A stretch of DNA of 64,000 nt from contig CALRZN010000001.1 of assembly GCA_943372645.1 (NCBI GenBank), positions 124,001 through 188,000 on the forward strand. The letters run 5' to 3'. Shown piece by piece: positions 1-8,698 of this stretch (the first letter of the stretch is position 1; each line of letters begins with the position of its first letter). Below the pieces are notes generated by a model. It was not told the origin of the DNA. It ran no database searches and saw only the letters and a program-made list of their open reading frames with translations. The translations under genes and the position numbers were made by a program. The DNA comes from VBWE01 sp943372645 (lineage in GTDB: Bacteria > Bacteroidota > Bacteroidia > Palsa-965).

Positions 1-42
1 CTGCAGGACATTGTGAAAGAAAAATACACCGGTAAGCAGTAA
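1..42 (+). CDS. C-terminal end of an unidentified protein (partial)
   Basis: Frame 1 is open from the first base to a TAA at 40-42 and encodes the last 13 residues, LQDIVKEKYTGKQ. The gene begins outside the window. In many Bacteroidota an Mrp/ApbC-type Fe-S carrier ATPase lies next to the NifU-like gene that follows here, so that is a possible identity, but 13 residues cannot show it. Confidence 0.4.
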   Translation: MQDIVKEKYTGKQ

Positions 43-99
43 ACGATGCACAGGCCGGTATTTATTGCCGGAAACATACTGCCGCATACACATTTTATA

Positions 100-107
100 T
101 ACCTTTG
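100..107 (+). promoter_or_regulatory. Bacteroidota-type -7 box for the NifU-like gene
   Basis: TACCTTTG matches the TAnnTTTG -7 consensus of the primary sigma factor of Bacteroidota. Transcription would begin a few bases after 107, which supports the ATG at 126 as the start and excludes the in-frame ATG at 105. I see no good TTG box at the usual 17-23 bp spacing. Confidence 0.5.
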
Positions 108-125
108 CGGCACAATAATCCAATC

Positions 126-392
126 ATGAACGATACCGAAAAACGTATTCGCATTGAAGAAGCGCTGCAACAGTTAAGGCCTTTTCTGGAAGCGGATGGC
201 GGTAATGTGAGCCTGGTGGAAATTACTTCCGACAACGTTGTTAAACTCGAACTGCTCGGCGCCTGCCGTTCCTGTTCCATGAACATGATGACGCTGAAAG
301 CCGGTATTGAAGACGCCGTTAAACGCGCAGTACCCGAAATACAGGCGGTGGAAGCCATCAACCTGATGCCGGTCAGCGATACGCTGAACTGA
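126..392 (+). CDS. NifU-like C-terminal domain Fe-S scaffold/carrier protein
   Basis: This 88-residue protein is a stand-alone NifU C-terminal (Nfu) domain. It has the expected opening (IEEALQQLRPFLEADGGNV) and the CxxC pair in GACRSCSM near residue 60, which binds a 4Fe-4S cluster between two monomers for transfer to apo-enzymes. Family proteins of this type are usually 70-100 residues, so it is full length. The in-frame ATG at 105 is rejected because the -7 box at 100-107 overlaps it. It precedes korA-korB, whose product carries Fe-S clusters, so the placement makes sense, although korA has its own promoter. Confidence 0.9.
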   Translation: MNDTEKRIRIEEALQQLRPFLEADGGNVSLVEITSDNVVKLELLGACRSCSMNMMTLKAGIEDAVKRAVPEIQAVEAINLMPVSDTLN

Positions 393-431
393 TGTTTGAC
401 AACAAACAGGTTCCGGATCGTTAAAACTTAT

Positions 432-439
432 TAATTTTG
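432..439 (+). promoter_or_regulatory. -7 box for the korA leader transcript
   Basis: TAATTTTG is an exact match to TAnnTTTG. It lies 22 bp before the leader peptide ATG at 461 and about 170 bp before korA, so it would produce a long structured leader. A TTTG at 395-398 is too far upstream to be a normal -33 box. Confidence 0.5.
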
Positions 440-460
440 TCCCCGGAAAAATAACAGCAC

Positions 461-523
461 ATGTATAAAATCGTTTTTACCTGCTGCACCATGCAATGCA
501 ACCGGATTTTCGGCAGGGATTAA
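461..523 (+). CDS. Putative Cys-rich leader peptide upstream of korA
   Basis: A 20-codon ORF begins MYKIVFTCCTMQCN and ends at TAA 521-523. It has three Cys codons in six, two of them adjacent (482-487) and one at 497-499. It sits between the -7 box at 432 and a terminator-like hairpin at 554, 86 nt before the korA start. That order (promoter, short ORF with clustered rare-residue codons, terminator, gene) is the layout of classical ribosome-mediated attenuation. The ORF itself is directly visible; its translation and role are inferred. It could also be a chance short ORF. Confidence 0.45.
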   Translation: MYKIVFTCCTMQCNRIFGRD

Positions 524-553
524 CTTTTTTTATGCTCATAATACGAACAGCAG

Positions 554-588
554 AAAGGTTTTTCCCGATCCGGAAAAACCTTTTTTGT
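554..588 (+). terminator. Terminator-like hairpin in the korA leader (candidate attenuator)
   Basis: AAAGGTTTTTCC (554-565) pairs exactly with GGAAAAACCTTT (572-583), with a 6-nt loop and a T run continuing to 586. It lies upstream of korA instead of after a gene, so it would act as an attenuator. CCGGAT at 502-507, inside the leader ORF, is complementary to ATCCGG at 568-573, so a competing antiterminator fold is possible. Confidence 0.6.
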
Positions 589-608
589 TGCCCGTTGGTT
601 ATAGAAGA

Positions 609-2462
609 ATGATTATGAAGGCATCAACCGAAGAAAAACAAAACGTTGTCATCCTGTTTGCCGGTGATTCCGGCGACGGAATTCAGCTTACCGGCACACA
701 GTTTACGAATACGGCCGCGCTGTATGGCAATGATATCAGCACGTTTCCGAACTTCCCGGCCGAAATTCGCGCCCCGCAGGGAACGCTGCCCGGGGTTTCG
801 GGTTTTCAGCTGCATTTCGGAAGCACGGCCGTGTTTACGCCCGGCGATTTCTGCGATGTGCTGGTGGTGATGAATGCCGCTGCGCTGAAAGCCAATCTCA
901 AATCGCTTAAGGGCGGCGGAACCATTATTGCAAACACCGACGGTTTTGATCCCAAAAACCTGAAGCTGGCCAAATACCCCGATGGTGCACAGCCGCTGCG
1001 CGACGAATCGCTGCAGAATTACCGCCTCATCGAAATTGATGTAACCAAACTCACCCGCAACGCACTCAGCGGCTCCGGCCTCGGAACCAAGGAAACCGAC
1101 CGTTCGAAAAACATGTTCGTGCTCGGTTTTGTGTTCTGGATGTACAACCGCAGCCTCGACCCGACGATTGAATTTTTAAAGGAACAGTTCCGCAAACGCC
1201 CCGAACTGGCCGACACCAACGAAAAAGTATTGCGCGCCGGATACGCTTACGGCGACACCACCGAAACGCCGATGACGCGTTACGAAGTAAAACCGGCAGT
1301 ACTGCAGCCGGGCACCTACCGCAACATCATGGGCAACCAGGCCACGGCATACGGACTGATTGCCGCAGCCGACCGCGCAAAACTCACGCTGTTTTACGGT
1401 ACGTATCCCATTACACCGGCCTCCGATATTCTGCACGAGCTTTCGAAGCATAAAAATTTCGGCATCAAAACGTTCCAGGCCGAAGACGAAATTGCGGCTG
1501 TTACTTCAGCCATCGGTGCATCGTTTGGCGGCAACCTGGGTGTTACGGCATCATCGGGTCCGGGCATTGCATTAAAAACAGAAGCCATCGGCCTGGCCGT
1601 GATGCTGGAACTTCCGCTGCTCATCATTAACGTGCAGCGCGGCGGACCGAGCACCGGCCTGCCCACTAAAACCGAACAGGCCGACCTGCTGCAGGCGCTT
1701 TACGGACGCAACGGCGAATGCCCGGTTCCCATTGTGGCTGCGCATTCACCGAGCGACTGTTTTGCAACCGTGTACGAAGCCATGCGCATTGCAGTAGAAC
1801 ACATGACACCGGTATTTTTTCTCAGCGACGGATACATTGCAAACGGTGCTGAACCGTGGAGCATTCCCTCGGCCGATAGTCTGCAACCCATCAACGCGCG
1901 TTTTGCAGAAAACAAACTGCAGGAAGGTGAAAAATTTCTCCCGTACAAACGCAACGAAAAACTGGCGCGGGAATGGGCCATACCGGGAACCAAAGGACTG
2001 GAACACCGCGTGGGCGGCATTGAGAAAGAAGCCGAAACCGGGAACATTTCCTACGATCCGGACAACCACGAGCTGATGGTAAAAACACGCGCCGCGAAAG
2101 TAGATACCATTGCCAATTACATTCCGAAACAGGCGATTGATAACGGACCGGAAACTGGCAAGCTGCTGGTGCTGGGCTGGGGTTCAACATACGGTGTAAT
2201 TAAAACTGCGGTGAGTGTGGCGCTGGCCGAAGGCCGTTCGGTGGCACACGCACACCTGCGCTACCTCAATCCGTTTCCGGCAAACCTGGGCGAACTGCTT
2301 TCTAAATACGACACCATCCTGATTCCGGAAATGAACAACGGGCAGCTGGTGAAAGTGATCCGCGACAAATACCTCGTGGATGCGAAAGCACTGAACAAAA
2401 TTAAAGGCATTCCGTTTACCGCCGCCGAATTAAAAAACAGCATTGACGAATTCACGAAATAA
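609..2462 (+). CDS. korA: 2-oxoacid:acceptor (2-oxoglutarate:ferredoxin) oxidoreductase, fused gamma-alpha subunit
   Basis: This is the large subunit of a two-subunit KorAB-type enzyme that oxidatively decarboxylates a 2-oxoacid, most likely 2-oxoglutarate, to the acyl-CoA with ferredoxin as acceptor. The N-terminal 200 residues form the gamma domain (FAGDSGDGIQLTG, then FPAEIRAPQGT). A pyrimidine-binding alpha domain follows (YPITPASDILHELSK, EDEIAAVTSAIGASFGG, TKTEQADLLQA) and a transketolase-C-like end (LLVLGWGSTYGV, EMNNGQLVKVIR). At 617 residues its length suits the fused Bacteroidota form. The start is ATG 609 or ATG 615. An upstream in-frame ATG at 585 lies inside the terminator T-run and is not credible. 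korB follows after one base. Confidence 0.92.
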   Translation: MIMKASTEEKQNVVILFAGDSGDGIQLTGTQFTNTAALYGNDISTFPNFPAEIRAPQGTLPGVSGFQLHFGSTAVFTPGDFCDVLVVMNAAALKANLKSLKGGGTIIANTDGFDPKNLKLAKYPDGAQPLRDESLQNYRLIEIDVTKLTRNALSGSGLGTKETDRSKNMFVLGFVFWMYNRSLDPTIEFLKEQFRKRPELADTNEKVLRAGYAYGDTTETPMTRYEVKPAVLQPGTYRNIMGNQATAYGLIAAADRAKLTLFYGTYPITPASDILHELSKHKNFGIKTFQAEDEIAAVTSAIGASFGGNLGVTASSGPGIALKTEAIGLAVMLELPLLIINVQRGGPSTGLPTKTEQADLLQALYGRNGECPVPIVAAHSPSDCFATVYEAMRIAVEHMTPVFFLSDGYIANGAEPWSIPSADSLQPINARFAENKLQEGEKFLPYKRNEKLAREWAIPGTKGLEHRVGGIEKEAETGNISYDPDNHELMVKTRAAKVDTIANYIPKQAIDNGPETGKLLVLGWGSTYGVIKTAVSVALAEGRSVAHAHLRYLNPFPANLGELLSKYDTILIPEMNNGQLVKVIRDKYLVDAKALNKIKGIPFTAAELKNSIDEFTK

Positions 2463-2463
2463 A

Positions 2464-3495
2464 ATGAGCACCACCACATCAACCGATAAAGCCTTAACCG
2501 CGAAAGATTTTACGAGCGACCAGGAAGTGCGCTGGTGTCCGGGCTGCGGCGATTATTCCATCCTGAAACAGGTGCAAACAGTTATGCCCGAACTGGGTAT
2601 TCCGCGCGAAAACATCGTGTTTGTTTCCGGCATTGGTTGTTCCTCGCGTTTCCCGTATTACATGGAAACGTATGGCATGCACAGCATTCACGGGCGCGCC
2701 ACGGCCATTGCCAGCGGACTGAAAGCCACGCGTCCGGAACTGAGTGTGTGGATTGTTACCGGCGACGGCGACGCGTTATCCATCGGCGGCAACCACCTCA
2801 TTCATTTGCTGCGCCGCAATTTTAATGTAAACATCCTGCTGTTCAACAACCAGATTTACGGATTAACCAAAGGCCAGTATTCGCCCACTTCCCCCGAAGG
2901 GCAGGTAACAAAATCGACGCCGATGGGTGTTATTGATCATCCGTTTAACCCGCTCGCGCTCATCCTCGGCGCTTCGGGAACTTTCATTGCACGTTCCATG
3001 GACCGCGACCCGGTGCACCTGCGCGAAATTTTGAAACGGGCCGACAAACACCAGGGCACTTCGCTCGTTGAAATTTACCAGAACTGCAACGTATTCAACG
3101 ACGGCGCTTTTGAAATTTTCACCGAGAAGGCGAGCAAAAAACAGGAAACGTTATTCCTCGAACACGGCAAACCGCTGGTGTTTGGCGAAAACGGCAGCAA
3201 GGGAATTAAACTCGATGGTTTTACACCGCGCGTAGTAAACACCGCCGATGTTGCTGCGGATGAATTATGGATACACGACGAACGCGATCTTGGCAAAGCC
3301 ACGCTGCTCGTGCGTTTCTTCGATGATCCTGCAAAAGAAGGTCACCTTCCCCGCCCTTTCGGTGTGTTTTACGAAGAAGACCGCCCGTGTTACGAAACGC
3401 TTCTGCAGGAACAACTTGATGAAGCCGTTGCCCAAAAAGGCAAAGGCGACCTGGATGCATTGCTGCGCGGAAAAAGTTCGTGGACGGTTTTGTAA
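2464..3495 (+). CDS. korB: 2-oxoacid:acceptor (2-oxoglutarate:ferredoxin) oxidoreductase, beta subunit
   Basis: This is the thiamine-diphosphate-binding beta subunit partner of the preceding gene. It shows the conserved WCPGCGDYSIL segment, GIGCSSRFPYY, and the ThDP motif that begins GDGDALSIGG and ends in NN (FNNQIYGLTKGQYSPTS). The Cys residues at the N-terminus are the usual Fe-S ligands. The start at 2464 is one base after the korA stop, so the genes are translationally linked; an upstream ATG at 2443 lies inside korA. The length of 343 residues is normal. It ends 21 bp from the convergent M48 protease gene with no clear terminator between them. Confidence 0.92.
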   Translation: MSTTTSTDKALTAKDFTSDQEVRWCPGCGDYSILKQVQTVMPELGIPRENIVFVSGIGCSSRFPYYMETYGMHSIHGRATAIASGLKATRPELSVWIVTGDGDALSIGGNHLIHLLRRNFNVNILLFNNQIYGLTKGQYSPTSPEGQVTKSTPMGVIDHPFNPLALILGASGTFIARSMDRDPVHLREILKRADKHQGTSLVEIYQNCNVFNDGAFEIFTEKASKKQETLFLEHGKPLVFGENGSKGIKLDGFTPRVVNTADVAADELWIHDERDLGKATLLVRFFDDPAKEGHLPRPFGVFYEEDRPCYETLLQEQLDEAVAQKGKGDLDALLRGKSSWTVL

Positions 3496-3515
3496 AGCAG
3501 GCAGCCCTGAAACAA

Positions 3516-5600
3516 TTACAGGTGATTTATTTTCACGCAAAGTTCACCTACCCACGCAATCATTTGTTTGGCGGTAAGTGCTTTTTTACTCACGCTATAT
3601 TCGTTAAGTAACATACGGCCGTTCTGCGCATCGAGCAGGAGCGCAAAATAGGCCGTTCGTGGTTTTCCCGAAACGCTGCTGGTTTCAGGGGCTATGCTTT
3701 GCAGATCAGTTGTTTTAAAATTCTGCTGTGATGTTATCCCTGCCAGCAGAATATATCGCGTGTTTTTTAACTCAGCGGGTCCGTTCAGCCTGAGCTGTTC
3801 AAGTGCTGCAAGACCGGCCGGTGCCGGAAAAAAAAGCGGTCCGGTAAGCAGGCGCTCGTTTACATATTGCGAAAGCAGCGTCCGTTCGGTCATCTGCTGA
3901 TCGGGATAACGATAAAACACGGAAGCACACGAAACTTTTGTTACGTTACCGGCTTCCATCTGTAAATCAAAGTTCCGTTCCAGCTCAAGTCGCTTTTTTT
4001 CTTCTTCATAAAAAAACTGGTTGCCCGGGTGCTTCCGGTCTGTTATTTTTATGAACGGATCGAACAGCACGATTCGTTTCAGCGGATGATCGTGTGCCGT
4101 AATTTCATCAATAAACGAATGGCTGCTGTAAAACGAAACCCGTTCAGCAAACGCTTCCCGGAAATCTGTTTTTAATAACCCGGCGAGTGCATACGTATGA
4201 AAATCATACGACGGTTTGGTCGCATACACTTCTCCACGCACGTCATTTCCGGCATCTTTCTGCTGCTGTTCTGCAGGCGGACCTTGCAGCGAAAAATCGT
4301 TTTCATCGAGGCGGTAAAATCCGGTAACCAATTTCAGCAGGCGTTCGCGTTGCCCAACAAACAAGGTGTTTTCCGGATACGTTGTGCTGCACTTCCAGTT
4401 ATAATGCAACGCCAGCACCGCCGACTCCATCGCGCCCAGTTTACTGAAGAGGTAATACACCTGCTGCAGTTCGCCCTGCACACCGGCATACCGGGTAAAA
4501 TTGCTGATATCGTCGTCACCCTTGTGCAGGGTGGCACGCAACAGTGCAATACCATACAGCGACTGTGCGATGAGCAGTTCGGCTTCCGGTTTTACATCGG
4601 GCCAAAGTTCCTGAATGGCATAGGCATGATACAGGGCTTCGCGGTAATGCGCTTCACAGATCAGTTGTTTTCCCAGGGCTTTGTTTGCCAGTTTCCGGAA
4701 ATGCAGAAACTGAATTTCATTGCTGGCAATAAAACGTGGCATTGCTGACGGCACGCTGTCGCGCAGGAAATCGGCCACCACCCGGCGTTTGCGAATGGTC
4801 GGGTGTGTGCCGGTGGTATCATTCACCACATCGCGGCGCACAATTTCATTCACAAGACCAAGAAAATACTGGCTCGGCAATACCAGTGATTCATCTTCAA
4901 AATAATTTTTCCGGAATTTCACTTCATGCACAGGGAGATACGAATACTGGAGCAGATCGAACACCGAGGTCACCGTTGACAAATCGTAACCGGCGGCACG
5001 CATCATGGCAATCCCTTCGCGGTCGGCCTCCATTTCATTTTCGCGGCTGTAACTGTTTATGCGGTTCAGGCGTTCCGGTGCACTGCAGCGCTGCAGGTCG
5101 TCGCACGACTGCAACGCAAACGTATTGAGCGCATGTTTGCTTTTGTAGTGGCTTATTTCGTGTGCAAGTACAAACGCAAGCTGTGCTTCGTTTTCGATCC
5201 GCGCATACAGTCCCGTGGTGATCAGGATCACGCCGCGGTCAAATGTCCAGGCATTTACATCCGATGAATTCAATGTATAAATGCTGATCGCGCATCGCGT
5301 CAGTTCATCGTTTACGAGCAGGCGGGCGGCAACCCGCCTGGCCATCTGTGAAAGCGTATCATCCGGTTCCACCTGCCCACCCCAGAGCAGGCGGTCGAGC
5401 AGAAAATTGGATCGCATTACAAAAGCCGAATTTGCATCCGGGTTTTCTTTCAGCTGCCTGTTTATGCGGACTTCTGTCGGAAGAAAAAAATTATCACCGG
5501 CACATGGTGATGACTGGGTCCCGGTGGGATCGGAAACCTGTGCTGCAACCGGCCGCAGGCAACAACAAACAAACAGCAATACACTGAAAAGCTGTTTCAT
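3516..5600 (-). CDS. Secreted M48-family zinc metalloprotease with long C-terminal extension
   Basis: The 694-residue product starts with a signal peptide (MKQLFSVLLFVCCC then LRPVAAQ), so it is exported. The peptidase core lies in the first 260 residues, with HEISHYKSKHA near residues 147-157 giving the HExxH zinc site, and NEMEADREG about 45 residues later giving the third ligand Glu, as in Ste24/HtpX/BepA-like M48 proteases. The remaining 400 or so residues are not recognised and may be helical or TPR-like. No membrane helices are visible apart from the signal. It is convergent with korB and precedes the RDD gene in the opposite order on the same strand, separated by 10 bp, so those two are probably one operon. 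Confidence 0.85.
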   Translation of the reverse strand: MKQLFSVLLFVCCCLRPVAAQVSDPTGTQSSPCAGDNFFLPTEVRINRQLKENPDANSAFVMRSNFLLDRLLWGGQVEPDDTLSQMARRVAARLLVNDELTRCAISIYTLNSSDVNAWTFDRGVILITTGLYARIENEAQLAFVLAHEISHYKSKHALNTFALQSCDDLQRCSAPERLNRINSYSRENEMEADREGIAMMRAAGYDLSTVTSVFDLLQYSYLPVHEVKFRKNYFEDESLVLPSQYFLGLVNEIVRRDVVNDTTGTHPTIRKRRVVADFLRDSVPSAMPRFIASNEIQFLHFRKLANKALGKQLICEAHYREALYHAYAIQELWPDVKPEAELLIAQSLYGIALLRATLHKGDDDISNFTRYAGVQGELQQVYYLFSKLGAMESAVLALHYNWKCSTTYPENTLFVGQRERLLKLVTGFYRLDENDFSLQGPPAEQQQKDAGNDVRGEVYATKPSYDFHTYALAGLLKTDFREAFAERVSFYSSHSFIDEITAHDHPLKRIVLFDPFIKITDRKHPGNQFFYEEEKKRLELERNFDLQMEAGNVTKVSCASVFYRYPDQQMTERTLLSQYVNERLLTGPLFFPAPAGLAALEQLRLNGPAELKNTRYILLAGITSQQNFKTTDLQSIAPETSSVSGKPRTAYFALLLDAQNGRMLLNEYSVSKKALTAKQMIAWVGELCVKINHL

Positions 5601-5610
5601 GCCGCGGTGT

Positions 5611-6324
5611 TTATTTTTCGAAACTGTAGTGCGTATAATCGTTGAGTACGATGTGCAAAAATTGGATGGATGGAATAGGCGGATTAACGCCCATCAGTTC
5701 GCGCATGCGGGCCGCGAGGCGTTCAATGGCCGGGTAGTTTTTGGAAATCATGGCCTGCTTCAGCACATCTTTCACCGTATTCACATCGTGATCGCTGAGC
5801 ATGGACACCTGCGGAAACACAATGTTGTACTGCGGATGCATCTGCATGAGGATGGTATCGTGCAGGCGGAAATTCTGCGTGGTTTTCACAACCGCTGTTC
5901 CCGCAAGTATATCGCCGATGCGCTGCCCGCGTCCGTTTACAAACATTACAAGCAGTGCAAGTCCGGGCGAAAGCGAAATCACGCCTTCAAGCAGGCGCAG
6001 CAACCAGCGTGTAATAAAATCGCCTATACCGGGCTGCGAACCATCCACTTTTACCACGCGCAGTTTGAGCACCATTTTGCCGAACGAGCGGCCCTGGAAA
6101 ATGGATTCGCACAACACATCGTAGGTGTAAACCGGCAGCAATACAAGCATCACCAGGCCGCCTGAAATTTCTGTGCCGATGCGCGAAATAATCACGAAAA
6201 TAAACGTGGTGTAAACAACCAGTATGAGCCAGTCGAGCAGCCGGGCCAGCACACGATCGCCGATGCTGGCTGTTTCGTAGCTGATTACTACATTCTGCGT
6301 GGTGAGGATGTTTAACTGGGCCAT
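5611..6324 (-). CDS. RDD-family membrane protein
   Basis: This 237-residue membrane protein begins MAQLNILTTQNVVISYE. It contains the RDD signature (GDRVLARLLDWLILVV with conserved Arg and Asp), then further hydrophobic segments and a second typical stretch (FQGRSFGKMVLKLRVVK). RDD proteins are small membrane proteins, some acting as transporters. The ATG at 6324 is chosen because the family begins there; 25 further in-frame codons upstream look like leader sequence. It is divergent from the SpoIIM operon, with which it shares a 150-bp promoter region. RDD and SpoIIM genes are neighbours in many Bacteroidota. Confidence 0.88.
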   Translation of the reverse strand: MAQLNILTTQNVVISYETASIGDRVLARLLDWLILVVYTTFIFVIISRIGTEISGGLVMLVLLPVYTYDVLCESIFQGRSFGKMVLKLRVVKVDGSQPGIGDFITRWLLRLLEGVISLSPGLALLVMFVNGRGQRIGDILAGTAVVKTTQNFRLHDTILMQMHPQYNIVFPQVSMLSDHDVNTVKDVLKQAMISKNYPAIERLAARMRELMGVNPPIPSIQFLHIVLNDYTHYSFEK

Positions 6325-6474
6325 AATGTAACCCGTAAATTTAAGGGAATATTTTTCAATCCCTAATCCGTTGCCGGGAAATGCGCCTTCAAAATTCAAT
6401 AATTAATACGTTGCAATAATTGTTAATCGGCCACTGGAATTGGATATATAAAATCCTATCTTTAGCACACCCTT

Positions 6475-7755
6475 ATGAAAGAAATCAGCTTTCTGAAACA
6501 GAATTATCAGAAATGGCAGCAGTTTGAACAATTGCTCGACCGGCAGGAGGACACCGACCCTGATGCACTGGCCGAACAGTTTATTCAGATTACTGATGAT
6601 TTATCGTATGCGCGCACGTTTTACCCGAACACCAATACCGAAAAATACCTGAACAACCTCGCGGCCCGGGTTCACCAGCAGATTTACCGGAATAAAAAAG
6701 AACGGCGCAGCAGGCTCATCACCTTCTGGACCAACGAAGTGCCCGCACTCATGCATGCGCAGCGGCTCAACCTGTTTATTTCGCTGCTTGTGTTTTCCAT
6801 CTCGGTGGCCATCGGCGTTATTTCTGCCGAAAAAGATCCGGATTTTACGCGCAGTATTCTTGGCGACAATTATATCAGCATGACCACGCACAACATCGAG
6901 CAGGGTGATCCGATGGCAGTTTATAAAGACGACGATCAGTTCACGATGTTCATGCAGATTATGATCAACAACGTGCGCGTAGCATTCCTCATCCTGATTG
7001 CCGGTTTATTTACGCAGCTCGGTCCGCTCTATATTATTTTTCAGAACGGCGTAATGGTCGGGGTCTTTCAGTACTTCTTTTATAAACAGGGGCTGATGGA
7101 AGAATCGGCGCTGACGATATGGATGCACGGCACCATCGAAATGTTATCGTTTGTGGTGGAGGGCGCGGCCGGGCTGGCATTGGCCAACAGCATTTATGCA
7201 CCGGGATCGTTTTCGCGGGGGGCGTCGTTCGGGCAGTTCGGACGTAACGCGCTTAAAATTGCGGTGGCTGCCGTTCCGCTTATTGTATGTGCTGCATTCA
7301 TTGAATCGTTCATTACGCGTTATACCGAAATGAATAACGTGCTGCGTTACATCCTCATTTTCGGCATGATGGCTTTTATGATCGGATATTACGTACTCTA
7401 CCCGATTGTGGTACGCGCCCGCAAAGACACCGCATTTATGACACGCACCGGAAAACGCCGGACGTTTCTTTCACAACTGCTCTATCCCATTCTGAAACCT
7501 TCGGGAGGAAACAATATCGTACCGAAAATCACCATCGGCGCCTTATTCATTCTTATGCCCGGCCTGTCCATTACCATGAAACTGATTACCGGGCATGGCA
7601 TTGATCTTGTTTCGGTGCTGCTGTTCTGCTTTTTAATTGCGGGTGGCATTGCACTAATTATTTATACCATTCTTACCCGCCACCAGGTAGAGGAAGAAGA
7701 ACTGGAAATCGAACGCAAAAATGTAATCCGGAGGCCCGAGTATGCAAAAAAGTAG
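6475..7755 (+). CDS. Stage II sporulation protein M-like (DUF95/SpoIIM) membrane protein
   Basis: The protein has 426 residues with a soluble helical N-terminus of about 95 residues and then some six to seven hydrophobic segments. The segment FMQIMINNVRVAFLILIAGLF and the later HGTIEMLSFVVEGAAGLALA are the characteristic SpoIIM/DUF95 motifs with conserved His and Glu. The family is not restricted to spore formers; in Bacteroidota it opens a membrane-stress or proteolysis-like operon with MoxR and DUF58. It overlaps the next gene by 14 bp, which indicates one transcript. Its exact function is unknown. Confidence 0.85.
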   Translation: MKEISFLKQNYQKWQQFEQLLDRQEDTDPDALAEQFIQITDDLSYARTFYPNTNTEKYLNNLAARVHQQIYRNKKERRSRLITFWTNEVPALMHAQRLNLFISLLVFSISVAIGVISAEKDPDFTRSILGDNYISMTTHNIEQGDPMAVYKDDDQFTMFMQIMINNVRVAFLILIAGLFTQLGPLYIIFQNGVMVGVFQYFFYKQGLMEESALTIWMHGTIEMLSFVVEGAAGLALANSIYAPGSFSRGASFGQFGRNALKIAVAAVPLIVCAAFIESFITRYTEMNNVLRYILIFGMMAFMIGYYVLYPIVVRARKDTAFMTRTGKRRTFLSQLLYPILKPSGGNNIVPKITIGALFILMPGLSITMKLITGHGIDLVSVLLFCFLIAGGIALIIYTILTRHQVEEEELEIERKNVIRRPEYAKK

Positions 7756-8698
7756 GCAACTCAACCTCAACCGGGTGCGCACATTCAGCGAAGCATTCCA
7801 TGATACGCGCCAGGTAATCCGCGACAGTTTCCCGGTACTTGGAAGAGGGTTGCTGTACATCGCCGGTCCGTTTTACATCGGCGTACATTTTTTTGAAGTA
7901 TTCCTGCTGTATCAGAATCCGTACGACGAAGTTCCTGACCTGCTCGAATATTCCGACAACGTGGCCTGGAAATTAGGACTCACGTTACTGCTCGGCATTA
8001 TTGCCAACATGATGAGCATCGGAACTGTAGCCTATTACTTCGCACTGTGCCGCGAAAAGGGCATGCAAAACGTTACTCTAGGCGATCTAGCCAAACGGGT
8101 GTTCCGGCGTATGCCGGCCCTGCTGGGTACTACGGCGTTTTATATTTTCATAGTGGGAATCGCTTCTTTCCTTATCGGTTTGTTTATCGCAGGCACTGCA
8201 GTTGCAAGTCCGTTAATTGCCGGCATGGTGGTGTTTCTCTGTTTTGTCGGACTGATCCTGGTTTATTTTCCGCTGCAATATTATTTCTACAGCCTTTACC
8301 TCGTGCGGGCAAATGAAAAAGCCGGCCTGTTCCGTGCTATGGGACGCACACGCCAGCTGATGCGCGGCAATTTCTGGACTACCTGGGTATTGTTTTTTTG
8401 CCTGGCGCTCATACTTTACATCATCGGGCTTACGTTTGCCATGCCCCAGTTTGTGTTTACACAGGCGCTGGAGCTGTTCGACATCGGCACACTTTTCAGC
8501 GACAAAGTGAAAGAAATCATTGCCATGTCGTTCACCTTCCTGGCTGAATTCCTGGCGCGATATGCCAGTGCGTTCGGTTTTATTTTATATGCTATTCACT
8601 ATTTCAGTCTGAAAGAACGGTACGACGGCGAAGGCATGAACAATGCCATCAGCACCATCGGCAAACCGTATGAAGATGAAGTAGAAACCAGTTACTGA
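7742..8698 (+). CDS. Multi-pass membrane protein of the MoxR operon
   Basis: This 318-residue protein has about six to seven hydrophobic segments (for example near residues 35-55, 80-100, 130-165, 170-200, 220-245, 270-290) and no enzymatic motif that I recognise. Its reading frame starts inside the end of the SpoIIM-like gene and its stop codon overlaps the next ATG (8698). The position between SpoIIM and DUF4129 genes implies that it belongs to the same membrane complex. Confidence 0.8.
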   Translation: MQKSRQLNLNRVRTFSEAFHDTRQVIRDSFPVLGRGLLYIAGPFYIGVHFFEVFLLYQNPYDEVPDLLEYSDNVAWKLGLTLLLGIIANMMSIGTVAYYFALCREKGMQNVTLGDLAKRVFRRMPALLGTTAFYIFIVGIASFLIGLFIAGTAVASPLIAGMVVFLCFVGLILVYFPLQYYFYSLYLVRANEKAGLFRAMGRTRQLMRGNFWTTWVLFFCLALILYIIGLTFAMPQFVFTQALELFDIGTLFSDKVKEIIAMSFTFLAEFLARYASAFGFILYAIHYFSLKERYDGEGMNNAISTIGKPYEDEVETSY

